This document shows positions 1 to 11,027 of a stretch of DNA of 64,000 bases, piece by piece. The position numbers and the translations under genes were made by a program. Source of the stretch: Verticillium longisporum (Eukaryota > Ascomycota > Sordariomycetes > Glomerellales > Plectosphaerellaceae); the NCBI GenBank assembly GCA_019188255.1, contig JAETXT010000011.1, forward strand, positions 1,860,001 through 1,924,000. Reading direction: 5' to 3'. The notes beneath the pieces were generated by a model. That model was given only the letters and a program-made list of their open reading frames with translations. It was not told the origin of the DNA and did not search any database. Numbering within the stretch: the stretch's first letter is position 1; every line of letters begins with the position of its first letter.

Positions 1-959
1 ACCAGGGGATCTTGCTGCCGCCGAGTTCGATGGGCGCGAGGAAGACGAGGATCGTGAGGGCGAGGAGCAGGGCCCCGAGCCAGTCGATGCGGGAGAGGGA
101 TCCCTTGGTCGGTTCTGATGGCTTGGCCGCCGGCTGATCGGCCGCGCTGGCGGGGGGCACCGTGCGCTTTGTCGTGGATGGGAGGTAGGCCATGCAGAGA
201 AGCAGCGCGAACATGAAGATGGGCGCCTGGCCGAGGAAGGACCAGCGCCAGCCGATCGTGTCTGCGAGCCATCCTCCCACGGGACCGCCGAGGCTGCGTC
301 CGATGGTCGCTGCAAGGTTGATGGTTGCTTGCCAGGCGGCGACGTCGCGCAGCGGGACGAGATCTGTGATGACCAGCGCAGCAACGACGTTCATGGCCGA
401 TCCGCCAGACCCTGATATGACCCTACCAAGCACAACCTCCCACATGGACCCTCCGATGCCTACGATGAAGCATCCCAGCGCGAAGAGCGAGTATGCCACG
501 ACGAGCAGCGCCCTGCGGCCGTAGATATCGCTGAGCTTGCCGTAGATGGCCTGTGTGGACGCGCCGGCGAGAGCGAAAGCCGTAAACAGCCAGCTCGAAT
601 CCTCGAGGTCGTTGAATTCGGAAGCAATGGTGGGGTGTGTCGCTAGGACCAGACTGCCGTCGGCGTTGGAGGTAAAGGTACCGAGGAGAAGGATGGCGAC
701 GATGCGCACGACGGCGGCGCGGGGGGTTGGCGCAAGACCATCTCGTCCTACAGATGCTTCCTCGTCGCGAGGGCTGGCATTAGATCTCGTCAGTGGGAGA
801 ACATTGCTGCGGGACATAACAGTCTACTAACCCGACGGAAGCCCCCTCGTCAGACGCGTCATAACTCGAGTCACTGGTCACAGAGATTGTCGCCGATGAG
901 CTCAGGAGCAGAGGTGCTCGTTCATCCAGCATCGGCGCGGCGCTTGGTTCAGCGGCCAT
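1..959 (-). CDS. MFS drug/basic amino acid transporter, DHA2 (14-TMS) type, 3' end outside window
   Basis: Proton-coupled major facilitator of the plasma or vacuolar membrane. I place the start at ATG 957-959; exon 1 (832-959) encodes an acidic tail with a DERAPLL dileucine motif, as in many vacuolar MFS proteins. A 58-bp intron (774-831, GTTAGT donor, CTGAC branch, CAG acceptor) joins in frame to exon 2 (1-773). Exon 2 opens with TMS1 (AAVVRIVAILLLGTFTSNADGS) and carries the loop 2-3 signature YGKLSDIYGRRALL, then motif C-like glycines (GRVISGSGGSAMN) and GRSLGGPVGGWLAD, typical of DHA2 transporters. The frame is open to the window edge, so the later helices are missing. A shorter product could start at ATG 815-817 inside the predicted intron, but the spliced form explains both reading frames better. 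The substrate cannot be told from sequence. Confidence 0.85.
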
Positions 960-1703
960 TGTGACGTGCAGCGTCTCAGCGCAATGTTCAAAGTTTCCTC
1001 GCCACTTGTCGTCGATTGCCTCGCGACTTGCAGACAGAAGGGGGAAGAAAAAAAGAGAGTTCTGCGGGAGAGAGTTCTCGACCCTGAAGCAAGCAAACTG
1101 AAGGCTCCTGCAGATCCGGATCAATCCCACTAGAATATCGTGGCGTCGCCAATGAGGAGCACATCATACATGCAATCCATGCCGATAGACCGTTCATCCC
1201 ACGCTTATCGTCGATGTGCTCTGGAGAAAAATCGCTGTGCGGCCTCGCCAGAGCTCCGGTTCGGGATTGCGCAATATGGCACCATCACGGACGGCTCCGC
1301 TGTCCGACTCGCTGCAGGGGCCTTTTCTTGGCTCGGGCCGCCGGCCGGTTGCTCGCCGGGGACATGTTCGCAATGAATGTCGTGAATTGCACGCCCGCTG
1401 TCAATAAAGCACCTTGCCTGTGCATTGCAGTGTCCTATTAGTTTCACCCGCAGTCAAGTCGACTCATGTCCGCGACAGTCAGACCAAACAACCAAGTCAT
1501 AGGTCGTGACACAGCTGTTGCCAGCAATGATTGGGGTTGCCAACTGACAATAGTATACACATCAGCAAGATAAAACATCGTAGTCCCCGCCAGATTATTC
1601 CGCGCCGTGGCCCAGATAGAAGCGATATGCCTTTTTTTTGCCTTCCTTTCCCTATTCCTTACCCTCCAAGCGAGATAACCAAGTCTTGTTGGGCGTGCGT
1701 CTA
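960..1703. other. intergenic: upstream of MFS gene and 3' flank of RBM25-like gene
   Basis: No supportable gene. It holds the 5' flank of the minus-strand transporter and, after about 1.5 kb, the 3' flank of the RBM25-like gene. Open frames here lack codon structure or homology I can recognise. Confidence 0.5.
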
Positions 1704-4118
1704 CTAAGCAGGGTACCCACGCTTCTCGCTCTCGGTGAAGAAGATGACCATGCGCCAAAGCTTTTTCGCCATGTCTTCTGCTTCGTCGTCCAGGGCCTGT
1801 CATGGATCATTAGCAATCGTTCTGGAATGGGATCGTGTGACAAAATAGCACTCACCCCGCGTAGCTCCTCCACTAGGTCCTCTGGCTTGCCGTGCTTCCG
1901 CAGATGCTCCTCGACGACTTCGACCAGAAGCTCTTCCTGCACACCCAGGTACTCGACAATCTTCTTCTCCACGAACGGCCGCAGCTTCTCGCGAATGATG
2001 CTGTCGTCGAGGTGTTCCCACTGCACGTCCCACTTCCACAGGCCCTCCTTCTCCGATGGAATTTCCTGCGCCAGAGCGCGCACCGCCTTGCTGAGCTCCT
2101 CTTCCGTCATCTTATCCGGCGCCGGCGGCGGCTCGTACCGGATTGGAATGAGCTGTCGCTTGGCCGGGCCGGCCTGCTCCTCGTCCACGAGCAGGCCTGC
2201 CACTTCAGCAGTCGTGCGCCTGTTGGAGGCCGCCTTCTGTTGGTTGCGCTGCGCCGCCGCGCCGAGTGAGAGCTTGAATGGCGCCGGTGCCGCGGCCGTC
2301 GCTTGCTGCCGTTGCTCCAGCTCCTGCGCTTGCCTGTCGAGGAATGAGTCGGCCATGCCGCGGGCGTGTTCGTTGTCCGCTGCCTCCCTCCGTTTCTCGT
2401 CAGCCTCGGCACGCCTGTCGTTGTCGTCCCTAGCTGCCTCGTCGGCCCGATCCATCTGTCGCTTGCGTACCCACGCGGCGTGGTCGCGGTAGTATGGGTG
2501 ACTCTTTCGAGATGCCTCCCGCTCATCGTCCCAGGCCTTCTCTCGCTCGAGCTGTTCGTCCCTTCGTCGTTCAAAGGTTTCTTCCTCCTGCTGTTCGCGG
2601 TCACGCTCGCGCTCCAGGGCTGCTTGCCGAGAGCGCTCTCGGTTGAACCATTTACGCTCCGCCTCTATGTACAGATTTTCGTCTTCCTCCTTCTGCTCAT
2701 TGAGATGCCTCCGATACAGCTCTTCGTCGTCTGCGTCGCTCTCCTCGCCCTCGCGGTTGATGGAGTACTCGGCGTTAGCGACGCCCCCATTGACGAATGC
2801 CACTGAACGGGTGCCGTTGGTGCCCCTCGGGCCAGACGGCGCATTGTGCGGACCTCGGGAGCCGGAGGGGGCATCTGGAGGGGGCGTGTCGAGCCGAGAC
2901 CTGTGTTGCGGGTTGTTCCTCTGTCGCTCTGCCTCTTCCATTTCCTCCTCTCTCTTCAGACGCTCCATGTCGCGCCTGATGCTGCGGTCACGGAACGCTG
3001 CGATCTCGGCCGCCACGACCTCCCGCATTTCAGCCGGAATGTCAGCGAGCTCATCGTCCTGTGCCAGCGAAATATTGACCACCTCGACGTTCTCTCCGTT
3101 GCCCATTGACGTGTCGCCCTCTCCGTCTGTACCCTTGACTGCCGTCTTGGGATACACCAAGTCCCTGATGACCTGCTTCAAAGCCGCCTTGGCCGCCTCG
3201 AGTCGTGTCTCGGTCGCGGCTTCATCGCCTCTGCTCTCCTTGTAAGATTCCGCATACTTGAGAGAGTTTGGGTCGATCGTAACCTGGAGTTTGACCATCT
3301 CAACACCTTCAAAGGCATCGCCATCGGCGGGCGCCTCCTTGGGTCCCTGCCGTGCCAACGCCACTTCAAGGTCCAGGAGAATGTCGGCGGCTGTGGCGAA
3401 CGAGTCGGGGTCGTCGTACTGCGCGAAGCCAAACTTTGCTCCCTTGCCATCGGACAGTTGTGATGCCGCCGAATCCCACCTGCGCAGTCTTCCGACCGAG
3501 TTGAGAAGACGCTCAATGTTCTCGTCTCCGCCGAGTCCTTCGGGGATCTTGTGTATGAAGATGGTGCGCAGTCTCTCCTCGTTGGTAGGCGGCACGAGCG
3601 ACTGGATGTTGTCCCTGGCGGCGTTCCTCGACTGGTCGTCCCTCCTGTCCATGCCCAGGCCCGGCCTCCCCGAGGAAGGAGCGCCGCTGTCCTTGCGACC
3701 GCCATCGCCCTGAGGTCCCGGCTTACCGCCCAGTGCAGAGAGTCGGATCACGGGTGCGCTGAAGTCAAAGTTGTTGGGGATGTTCGGAGCTTGAAAGTTC
3801 GGCGGGAGGCCGCTTTGTCGGTTAGCTTGAGCGTTGTTGGACTGCTGGACACCAGGTGGTGGCGCCAATCCTGGAGCGGAAGACATGCCTGGCGGAGGGC
3901 CTGCAGTGGTCAGTAGCTGGAAATGAGGGGAGTCGCGACATGACATACCTAGACCGGGCGGGGGAGCCATGCCTGGGGCACCGGCGCCGGCGGCACCAGG
4001 ATAACCGCCGAATGTCGGCGGCGGTCCATACGGGTTGTCTGAGGGTGTAAGCATGGGGAAATCGAGAGCTGGGGGGAGAGCTAGATCAAGACTTACTTCC
4101 ATATGGGTTGTATGCCAT
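1704..4118 (-). CDS. RBM25/Snu71-type U1 snRNP-associated splicing factor (RRM + PWI)
   Basis: Nuclear RNA-binding protein that acts with U1 snRNP in 5' splice-site choice. Start ATG 4116-4118 (CCATGGC context) gives MAYNPYGNNPYG. Three introns fit: 4039-4096, 3901-3948 (48 bp, readable in frame but with perfect donor, branch and acceptor) and 1797-1855. The spliced length is 749 aa. Order: Pro/Gly-rich N-terminus with PPPG repeats; an RRM (RTIFIHKIPEGLGG to the GFAQYDDPDSF strand); a long Arg/Glu-rich charged central helix; a C-terminal PWI domain (EGLWKWDVQWEHLDD...LRPFVEKKIVEYLG). The last exon supplies ALDDEAEDMAKKLWRMVIFF...GYPA, which matches the end of the PWI fold and shows that the unspliced reading is wrong. 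It is divergent from the bS21m gene. Family assignment is strong; the symbol is not certain. Confidence 0.93.
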
Positions 4119-4662
4119 GGCGCGCCAGATGGTGCCTGCTGTGTTTGGTGCGGATTGTGAAAGACGGCACCTTGTTTTGATGGAGAGCCTCCTTGTGATT
4201 TCTCAACACTTTGACCCGGTATATGTCTGTTTGTCGAGTGGTCGACCTCGGGTGTTTGGGCGATTCCAAGATTCTCGCCGTTGGTTGATGGTGGTGGTCA
4301 GGATGCTGAAGCTTAGCTCCAGTCACCGAAGGGTATTTTTCGGCGCGAGCCAAGCAAGTGCCAGGCTGCCTGCACCTGCCGCGTTCGTGGTGGCTGTCAA
4401 ACGCGACCGCGCCGTGATTGGGCGGCCGTGTGGGCCTTTTCGGACATTCGGCGGTTTCTTTTTTCCGCTATGATTTTGAGCTCCAGCTTGTGGATTGCAC
4501 ACCAGAAACACCATCTCGACTCCGACGCAGCCCCGAAGCTTTCGCTGACTTCACGACGCTGCATTTGCCAATTGTTGTGGTCTGTCATCATGTATGAGCT
4601 GGCCTGAACCTCCCCTCAACGCCAGATCGTCCACTAACTTCAGCAGGGCTTCCGAACTCCGA
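4119..4662. promoter_or_regulatory. shared divergent promoter region with likely 5'UTR intron
   Basis: About 540 bp separate the divergent RBM25-like and bS21m genes and must hold both promoters. At 4592 there is a GTATGAG donor, then a CACTAAC branch site (4632-4638) and a CAG acceptor at about 4643-4646. This suggests a 5'UTR intron of about 52-55 bp just before the bS21m start. No TATA box is convincing. Confidence 0.45.
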
Positions 4663-5295
4663 ATGGCGAGCCGACGCCTGCTTCAAGCAGGCGCTCTTCC
4701 CTGGAAGTCGACCATGACCACCCGCACACCACCGGTCCCATGGTCCCAACCGCGCCTCTTCTCCTCCTCCACCGCCCTCTTCGCCCCCCGCTCCGATTCC
4801 CCCGCCAAGCCGACCTGGGCAGCCCGCACCTCCCCCTCCCAGAACGCCAGCGCCGTGCCGCGGCCACCCTCGTCGACCCCCCGTCCCGCGGGCGGCTTCG
4901 CCCCGGCCACGGCTGCCTCCAAGTCAGCGGCCTCGGACCACGTCTACGACGCCACGTCGACCGACACGCTCGACCTCTCCAAGATCATCGCCGCCGAGTC
5001 GGACGACTTTCTGCGCAGCCACTACAGCGCGCCCAAGCCCGAGCTGCGCCTCAAGCCCGTCCTCGGCCGCACCTTTCACTGCACGCCCCGGCGGGACATG
5101 GCCGGCGCCCTCGCCGTCCTGGGCAGCGCCATGAGGGCCAACAACACGAAGAAACTGGCGCGCCTCCAGAAGCGCCACGAGAGGCCCGGTCTCAAGAGGA
5201 AGAGGCTCAGGAGCGAGCGCTGGAGGGCCAGGTTCAAGATTGGCTTCGCGGCCACCGTGTCGAGGGTGCAGGAGCTGCGGAACCAGGGCTGGTGA
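4663..5295 (+). CDS. mitochondrial small-subunit ribosomal protein bS21m (MRP21 family)
   Basis: Component of the mitochondrial 37S ribosomal subunit. The conserved bS21 core is at the C-terminus (RPGLKRKRLRSERWRARF), preceded by a helix with AMRANNTKKLARLQKRHE. The N-terminus is Ser/Arg/Ala-rich with few acidic residues, as expected for a mitochondrial presequence. An in-frame ATG at 4594 lies inside a probable 5'UTR intron, so I prefer ATG 4663 (MASRRLLQAGALPWKS), giving 210 aa. The long Pro/Ser linker between presequence and core is usual for fungal members. The gene converges on HAUS6 with 249 bp between stops. Confidence 0.88.
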   Translation: MASRRLLQAGALPWKSTMTTRTPPVPWSQPRLFSSSTALFAPRSDSPAKPTWAARTSPSQNASAVPRPPSSTPRPAGGFAPATAASKSAASDHVYDATSTDTLDLSKIIAAESDDFLRSHYSAPKPELRLKPVLGRTFHCTPRRDMAGALAVLGSAMRANNTKKLARLQKRHERPGLKRKRLRSERWRARFKIGFAATVSRVQELRNQGW

Positions 5296-5544
5296 AAGAC
5301 CAGTCGTGTTTCGCGTGTTGTATGATAGGTTTGTGTCATGTAGAATACAGCCAGACGCGCGTGGGAAGCGCAATTGCAGATCACCTTGTCAACTCGAGGG
5401 TGCATTGGGAATCTTGTATTATCGTGACTCGAGGGGAAACGTGCATTTTGTCACCACACCCACTTGGGGACACCAAAGCAACGCGACTGGCAAAATCGAA
5501 ACGCGAGACACATGACCATGCAGTCGAGCTAATCGACCAGGCTA

Positions 5545-7891
5545 CTACAGATACTCGTCGCTATCTATAGGCCGTCGCGGGGATGCTGCCGGACTCGTCT
5601 GCAGCCTCGGCCGGCTCTTGAACACGGCCTCCATGTCCTCCCCCTGGATCAGCTCATCAGCCAGCACCGACGCGTCAACATCCAGTTCCGTCGTCTCTTC
5701 CTCCACCTTGGGAAACAGACTTCCCTCCTGTCTCGGCGGTGGCGGCAGCCTCGACTGTCGCTGCGAGCGCCGCCGGTCGAGCTGGGCCTTCTTTCTCGCA
5801 GCCTCGAACCCCGCCATGCTCTTCCTCGTCCGCGAGGCGAGATCGTCAAGCGCGCCATCTCCGAGGTCGAGGGTCGCGTCGTCCTCCTCGGTCGGCGTCG
5901 CCATGGGGGCCGGGCGTATGGGCAGCGTCCTAAAGTCGAGCTCGTCTTCGTCTTCGGGCGTGAAGGCCTTGCCGCCAAAGGACATGCGGGCCATGGACAT
6001 GCGAGTGCGCTCGGCCAGGGACAAGGTGTGCCGAGGCTTGTTCTGTTTGACGGGCGAGGGGGATGCGGCGGCCATGGAATCGAGAATCTGGTCTGCCATG
6101 TTTTGTGTTGGCGAGGGGGTTCGTTCTGATTCAATAATGATGCTGGGCCGCGTCGGTTTCTCAGGGGACCGACTCCTGGATCTGTCGGCTGTCTTGCTGC
6201 CCGATGCGTGGGAGCCCTGTGATGAGAAACGTGACAGGTTGACGACGGGACGGTCTTTGGTGATGGAGGATATGTTGTGGTGGATGACCGGGCGGCGGTT
6301 GGAACTTCGTCTTGAAAGCTCCTGTGGGGGGTCGGCTGATGGCTCGCTCCATTGCGAGGAGGAAGGAGCGGAAGACTGACTGTTGTTCCTTCTATGGGCA
6401 GGTTTCGGCGGTAGGGCGGCTTCCAGGATGGGTTCTTCCTCCTCCTCCAACTCGCTGATTTCAGAGACGACCTCATCGGTGCCGCCGTCTGTGCCCACAG
6501 AGAGCCTGTCGGGCCGCATCGGCTCGCGCAGGCGCGGACCCAGCAACGACCTGATGTTTGTCCTCCGTACGACCCCAATCTGCGACAAGTCCTTCTTGCA
6601 GTCGTCTAGAATGCTGGCGTGCACGGGGTCGAGCTCTGGCGCTTGCAGCGAAAGCTTCTCTCTCGCAGGAAACCGTCCAAGATGAAGATTCTCGTGGGCA
6701 CCGAACCCAAGATTGATGCCGCGCTCCTTGCGTTTATCTGCTTCTGCCAGCGGCTTCCCTTCCGGCTGGCGACCGAACATCTTCTCCTGAAAGTTTTGCC
6801 ACTTGCGTAGGCTCTCACGCTGCGCCTTGACGCGGCCTTCGAGCTGCTCGAGGAGTCCTTTCCCATGGTCCTCGAGCTCTGACAGGCGGCCAGCCTCGAC
6901 CCGCCGCCAGACGCGATCAAAAGGGGCGGACAAGACGCCATCGTTCCGGGCGCTCGCGTCGCCTTGCAGCAGCGTCTCCATCCAGCGCTCGCTGCCGGTC
7001 CAGTTATTGCGCAGCATCCTCCCCATGTCGAGCACCGCATCCGCCGAGACGGCCTCGCCCGCCCCCTTGGCCCTGCAGGCCTCGGCCTCGGCCTGTCTCC
7101 TCGCGATGCTCCTTTCCTTGATATCGAGCAGCTCGCTGAGATCCTTGTAGCGCCGGCGCGCCTCGTTCTTGCGCCGCAGCACGTGCGTCAGCGACACCCT
7201 GTGGGCGAGCGCCAGGGCCACGAGCTCGTCCCTCTCGCCGCCGTAGCCCCTGTTCTCGAGCGCCAGCTGCTCGGCGATGGTGGGGTGTTCGCCCTCGGCC
7301 TCGGAGGCGGCGGCGGCCATCTTTTTGAGGACGGCCGAGGAGAAGACGGCGAGGACCTCCTCGAGGCGGTCGCCTTTGCAGTCGTCGAGCATGGTCTTGC
7401 GCACGCCGGCGTCGCGGCCGAGGGCGCCGTTCTTCTTGGCTTGTTCGAGACATCGTTGCAGGGCGGATCGGAGGTTGATGGACTGTACTTGGTCGCGGGG
7501 CGGGAAGTAGGGTTCCAGTTTCTTTCGACGTCAGTGGGGGGAGGAGATAGATCGAGCAAGAGAACTCGTAGGTCGGGAGCTCACATACGGTGCGTGTCTC
7601 CTCGGGATCCCAGAGGGCGAAGAGCTGGAAGAGGGCCCATTCTACGCTCTGGATGCGTCTCTTCTGGATGGCAAAGGTCTGGGCGTCGAAGGCGGGCCAG
7701 TCGGGGTACGAGTCAAAGTCGAGAAGTCGCAGATTCGTCAGGAAGATGGAAATGTTGGGGGTAACTGTCGGTGTAGCAGCTGCGTGAGGGGTAGCTGTTG
7801 CTGCTGCCGCTGCTGCTGACGGGTTCCTGTTGCTGGCTGAGCGTAACGATCTCGACCGAGCTAGGAGGGAGTTTGGCGGTGCGGAAGCCAT
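5545..7891 (-). CDS. HAUS augmin-like complex subunit 6
   Basis: Augmin recruits gamma-tubulin to the sides of spindle microtubules for branching nucleation. Start ATG 7889-7891; a 67-bp intron (7522-7588; GTATGT donor, CTGAC branch, AAAG acceptor) separates exon 1 from exon 2, giving 759 aa. Exon 1 ends with the HAUS6 N-terminal signature (NISIFLTNLRLLDFDSYPDW, then RRIQSVEWALFQLF and LWDPEET), and exon 2 opens with KLEPYFPPRDQVQSINLRSA. Then follow predicted coiled coils (RRKNEARRRYKDLSELLDIKER; GKGLLEQLEGRVKAQRESL) and a long low-complexity Ser/Pro/Arg tail with SP/TP sites, plausible for mitotic phosphorylation. Length and layout fit filamentous-fungal HAUS6. Augmin is lost in many yeasts, so this supports a filamentous ascomycete. 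Confidence 0.9.
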
Positions 7892-8329
7892 GGCGGCATC
7901 GTGACCTCGGTGTCGGCTTGTTGGTAAGACTGTTGCTTCAGCTCCCGGTGTTCGCGAGCGATGCTTCAATGTTGTTTGCTTCAATGTTGTTTTGGGTCGG
8001 TGTTGGGGTTTCTGTTGATCCCATCCCTGTCCAATGGAAGCGGTGGAGGGGGTGATCGTCAATTGGGGCGGGACCCGCCAGGCACAGGCACAGGCACAGG
8101 CACACCTGGCGACAAGACATTAGGGGTCCCGCCACGGGCACTAGCTGTGACGGGCTCGCTGCGTGCAGCTCCACAGCAGCTGCCAGCCCACCATTGACCG
8201 ATGTGTTCGAAGAGAAAGCTGCCAATGGCGAACAGCTGCAGCAGGAAGTCTGTCAATGCACAAAAAATGGCCATGTCGAAGGCTTTGGTTTCCGAAGACC
8301 AGATTCTCCACATGACCATCTGTGCTGCC
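7892..8329. other. HAUS6 upstream region with (CAGGCA)4 repeat
   Basis: 5' flank of HAUS6 up to the MITE. Holds four perfect CAGGCA units at 8079-8102 flanked by GCCAGG/CCTGGC. I see no gene. Confidence 0.5.
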
Positions 8330-8800
8330 TAGGCTTAGGAATACCCAAATGGTCGCGTTTGGGTATTATAGGGGAGTGGATATTTGGGTTCTCTAGGTTG
8401 CCCAGAGAGAACCCATAGGTTGAAATAGGTAGCCTAAAAAACCCATAGAAATTTCTAGGTTTTTCTAGGTTATCCATTTTAGCCTATAGGTTCTCTCTAG
8501 GTAGAAGCTAGGGGTCTATATATAGCCCATACCCGATTTCAGCCCTTAGGATATCGTATTAATAGGGTATTAGATAGAGTATAAGGTACTCTAATATATA
8601 TATAATATTATTATTATATCGTAAGGCCTAAAATAACCTAGGCCCTACTACTTATTTAGGTTTAGTTTTTTTTCTAAGTAACCTATTTTAGCCTAAAAAC
8701 CTAAATAGGTAGTAGAGTATTAGGTTTTCTAGGCTTTGGGTTTTTACGCTAAGCTTCTAGGTACCTAATAGGTCAAAATCTTTAGGTATTCCTAAGCCTA
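8330..8800 (+). mobile_element. hAT-type MITE, copy 1 (471 bp)
   Basis: Non-coding AT-rich element bounded by terminal inverted repeats: the left end reads TAGGCTTAGGAATACCCAAA and the reverse complement of the right end TAGGCTTAGGAATACCTAAA. Flanking 8-mers are gtgctgcc (8322-8329) and gtactgcc (8801-8808), a 7/8 target-site duplication differing by one G/A transition. An 8-bp duplication and TAG-initial ends point to hAT mobilisation. The inside is full of short palindromes built on GGGTTCTCT and CCTAGG words. A second copy lies inverted at 58897-59377. Its ends differ from those of the RIPed hAT at 54693-57799, so that element is not its direct parent. Confidence 0.88.
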
Positions 8801-9776
8801 GTACTGCCTAGCACCACTGCCCTCCGCTTCCGTTTAGATAACATGGCAGAATGCCACTCCCTTTGCTCCGAGGCTGGGGTCATTCGTCATTGGAGGAACT
8901 GGCCCTGGGCGAAATCAAGTGGACATGCCCTTGCAAGCGGTGGCTAAGGCAGCCTTCGATGCAGACCTGCTCTTTCACAGGCATGAGGATGATAACACGG
9001 ACATGGAGGTGACGTACCACGTCGTCCCATTAGATGGCAACGCGAGCATCTTTTTTTCCGCCCCTTTTCTAGCACGTGTACGATCTGGATTGACTGACAA
9101 AAGCTTGGGATGAACCACGACTCCAGTGTATATCGGCTTGTGATCCGTACTACCGAGGAATGATATAACGTTCTCCAGAATTGCAATGTTATTCTGGCAT
9201 GTCCACACTCTGAAGTTCTACACTTGTCGTAGAGTATTGTTGGGTGTCCTTGGTATAAAGAAATCATTGTGTGCTTATTATTTGATTGCTGTGCTCGGTG
9301 TCATGTTTCAACATCTTCGCATCAGCCGATCCCTCCTCGTAAAGACTAGCCTGTCTTCCTCCTCCCGCTGGATCATCGTGTATTTCCCCAGTTCAAATGC
9401 CGTTCCGTCGCCGCCGCCGGAGGCTGTGCTGAGATGGCGGACCCGCCCCCGCACCCCGCACTTTACCCCTGGCCGGCCAGCCTGGAGCCGCTACTGTTAA
9501 GGCCGACAAGCCGAGGCTCGTCTTCGACTTGACCTCATCTTGAGCATCCTGAGCTCAACATTTCACGACTTTTCTTTGTGACCTCCCATTGCTGTCGTAA
9601 ACACATTCCGTTTCCCTCCACCGTCTACTGTCCCTCAACTACCTGAAGTCGCAAAGCAGAATCGTACAATCCTCGACTTGACCTCCATTTTCAACTACTA
9701 CAAGGCCAACCAGCAGCCTACCCAGACGCAAACGCCGCTGTCTCTCTCTCCCCCTCCAAGGAGCCATTCGCCCGCC
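8801..9776. other. intergenic: upstream of enoyl-CoA hydratase-like gene
   Basis: No gene is supported. CT-rich sequence in the last 150 bp before the next start is typical of fungal promoters and 5'UTRs. Confidence 0.5.
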
Positions 9777-10634
9777 ATGAGTCTTCCCAGCAACCTCACG
9801 TCGCCTCCGCCTGAAGTCCTGAACACGGTCGTCACATTCCCGGCCCCCCACGTCCTCCTCATCACGCTCAACCGCCCCGCCCAGCTCAACGCCATCCCTC
9901 CCGCCCAGCACCACGCCCTGCTGGCCCTCTATGAGTGGTACGACGCTCAGCCGTCTCTCCGCTGCGCCATCCTCACCGGCACCGGCCGCGCCTTCTGCGC
10001 CGGCGCCGACCTCAAGGCCTGGGACGCGAAGAACAGGGGCGTCCCCGGCCAGGCCGCCCCCGGCAGCGACGGCAAGTGGCCCTCGACCGGCGGTTTCGGC
10101 GGCCTCTCCAACAGGAACGGCAAGAAGCCCGTCATCGCCGCCGTCAACGGGCTCTGCCTCGGCGGCGGCTTCGAGATGATCACCAACGCCGACCTCGTCT
10201 ACGCCCTCGCGTCGGCCAAGTTTGGCCTGCCAGAGGTCAAGAGGGGCGTCGTGGCCATTGCCGGCGCGCTGCCGCGGATCGTCCAGACCCTCGGCAGGCA
10301 GAGGGCGTCCGAGATGGCCATGCTGGGCGACATGTACACGGCCGCGCAGATGCACGACTGGGGCATTGTCAATGGCGTCGTCGAGGGGTCCGCTGATGAC
10401 TTGATCAGGGCCGTGCTCCAGGTGGCGGAGAAGCTGGCGGATAACTCGCCCGACTCCATCATCGTGACGAGGGAGGGGCTGATGAGCGGACTAGGGGGCG
10501 AAGCGCCCCAGCAGGCAACGAATCGGGTCGAGGCGGGCATCTATCAGCAGCTCGAGGGCGGTGACAACATCAAGGAGGGCGTCCTGGCCTTTGTGGAAAA
10601 GAGGCAGCCCGTCTGGAAAGACAGCAAATTGTAA
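9777..10634 (+). CDS. peroxisomal enoyl-CoA hydratase/isomerase family protein
   Basis: Crotonase-fold enzyme of 285 aa, single exon, probably acting on fatty or branched acyl-CoA in peroxisomes. Start ATG 9777 (MSLPSNLTSPPPE); the longer upstream frame has no ATG. Crotonase motifs: GTGRAFCAGADLKAW (first oxyanion-hole segment) and NGLCLGGGFEMITNADL (second), with Glu in GGGFEM and Glu in LPEVKRGV at the positions of the two classical hydratase glutamates. The C-terminus is SKL, a canonical PTS1 peroxisome import signal. The neighbours do not reveal the substrate. An isomerase or hydrolase role cannot be excluded from sequence. Confidence 0.92.
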   Translation: MSLPSNLTSPPPEVLNTVVTFPAPHVLLITLNRPAQLNAIPPAQHHALLALYEWYDAQPSLRCAILTGTGRAFCAGADLKAWDAKNRGVPGQAAPGSDGKWPSTGGFGGLSNRNGKKPVIAAVNGLCLGGGFEMITNADLVYALASAKFGLPEVKRGVVAIAGALPRIVQTLGRQRASEMAMLGDMYTAAQMHDWGIVNGVVEGSADDLIRAVLQVAEKLADNSPDSIIVTREGLMSGLGGEAPQQATNRVEAGIYQQLEGGDNIKEGVLAFVEKRQPVWKDSKL

Positions 10635-11027
10635 ATGCAGGTACGACAGGATTTGTATGGCAGAGGATGGCGTTGGCGCGTTGGCGCTTGGAACAAGGCC
10701 GAATTATTTCTTGCCATTATATTGGTTTCGCGTGATATCTGTGCGCATGTGATCAAGTCTGCGGAAAGCGTAGTGTCCGATGCGGCCCCGCCTTTGAATC
10801 GGATCCCTGAGACAATCGGGTATCAAGATATCACAACATACATGACTTCCAGTCCTGATTTCCAAAAGAAAAAAGACAATAGAGAGACAGTCCACGCCAG
10901 GTTCCTCCAACAGAAGCCATGCCCTGATGCTTGTCGACTCATGGCCGATGCTTCATCGTGCGGGATGAGAGCCGTCACATCCTCTCCAAACGAACAGATC
11001 TCTACAGTAGCCACCTCAAACCGCCTT
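10635..11027. other. intergenic, convergent 3' flanks
   Basis: Space between the convergent hydratase and sugar-transporter genes; 3' UTRs expected. Nothing else recognised. Confidence 0.5.

Noticed and set aside
8079..8102. (CAGGCA)4 as a functional minisatellite
   Set aside because: Only four units; short simple repeats of this size are common.
8330..8800. MITE as a derivative of the hAT at 54693
   Set aside because: Terminal repeats differ (TAGGCTTAGGAATACC against CAGTG-TGCACCCCGA).
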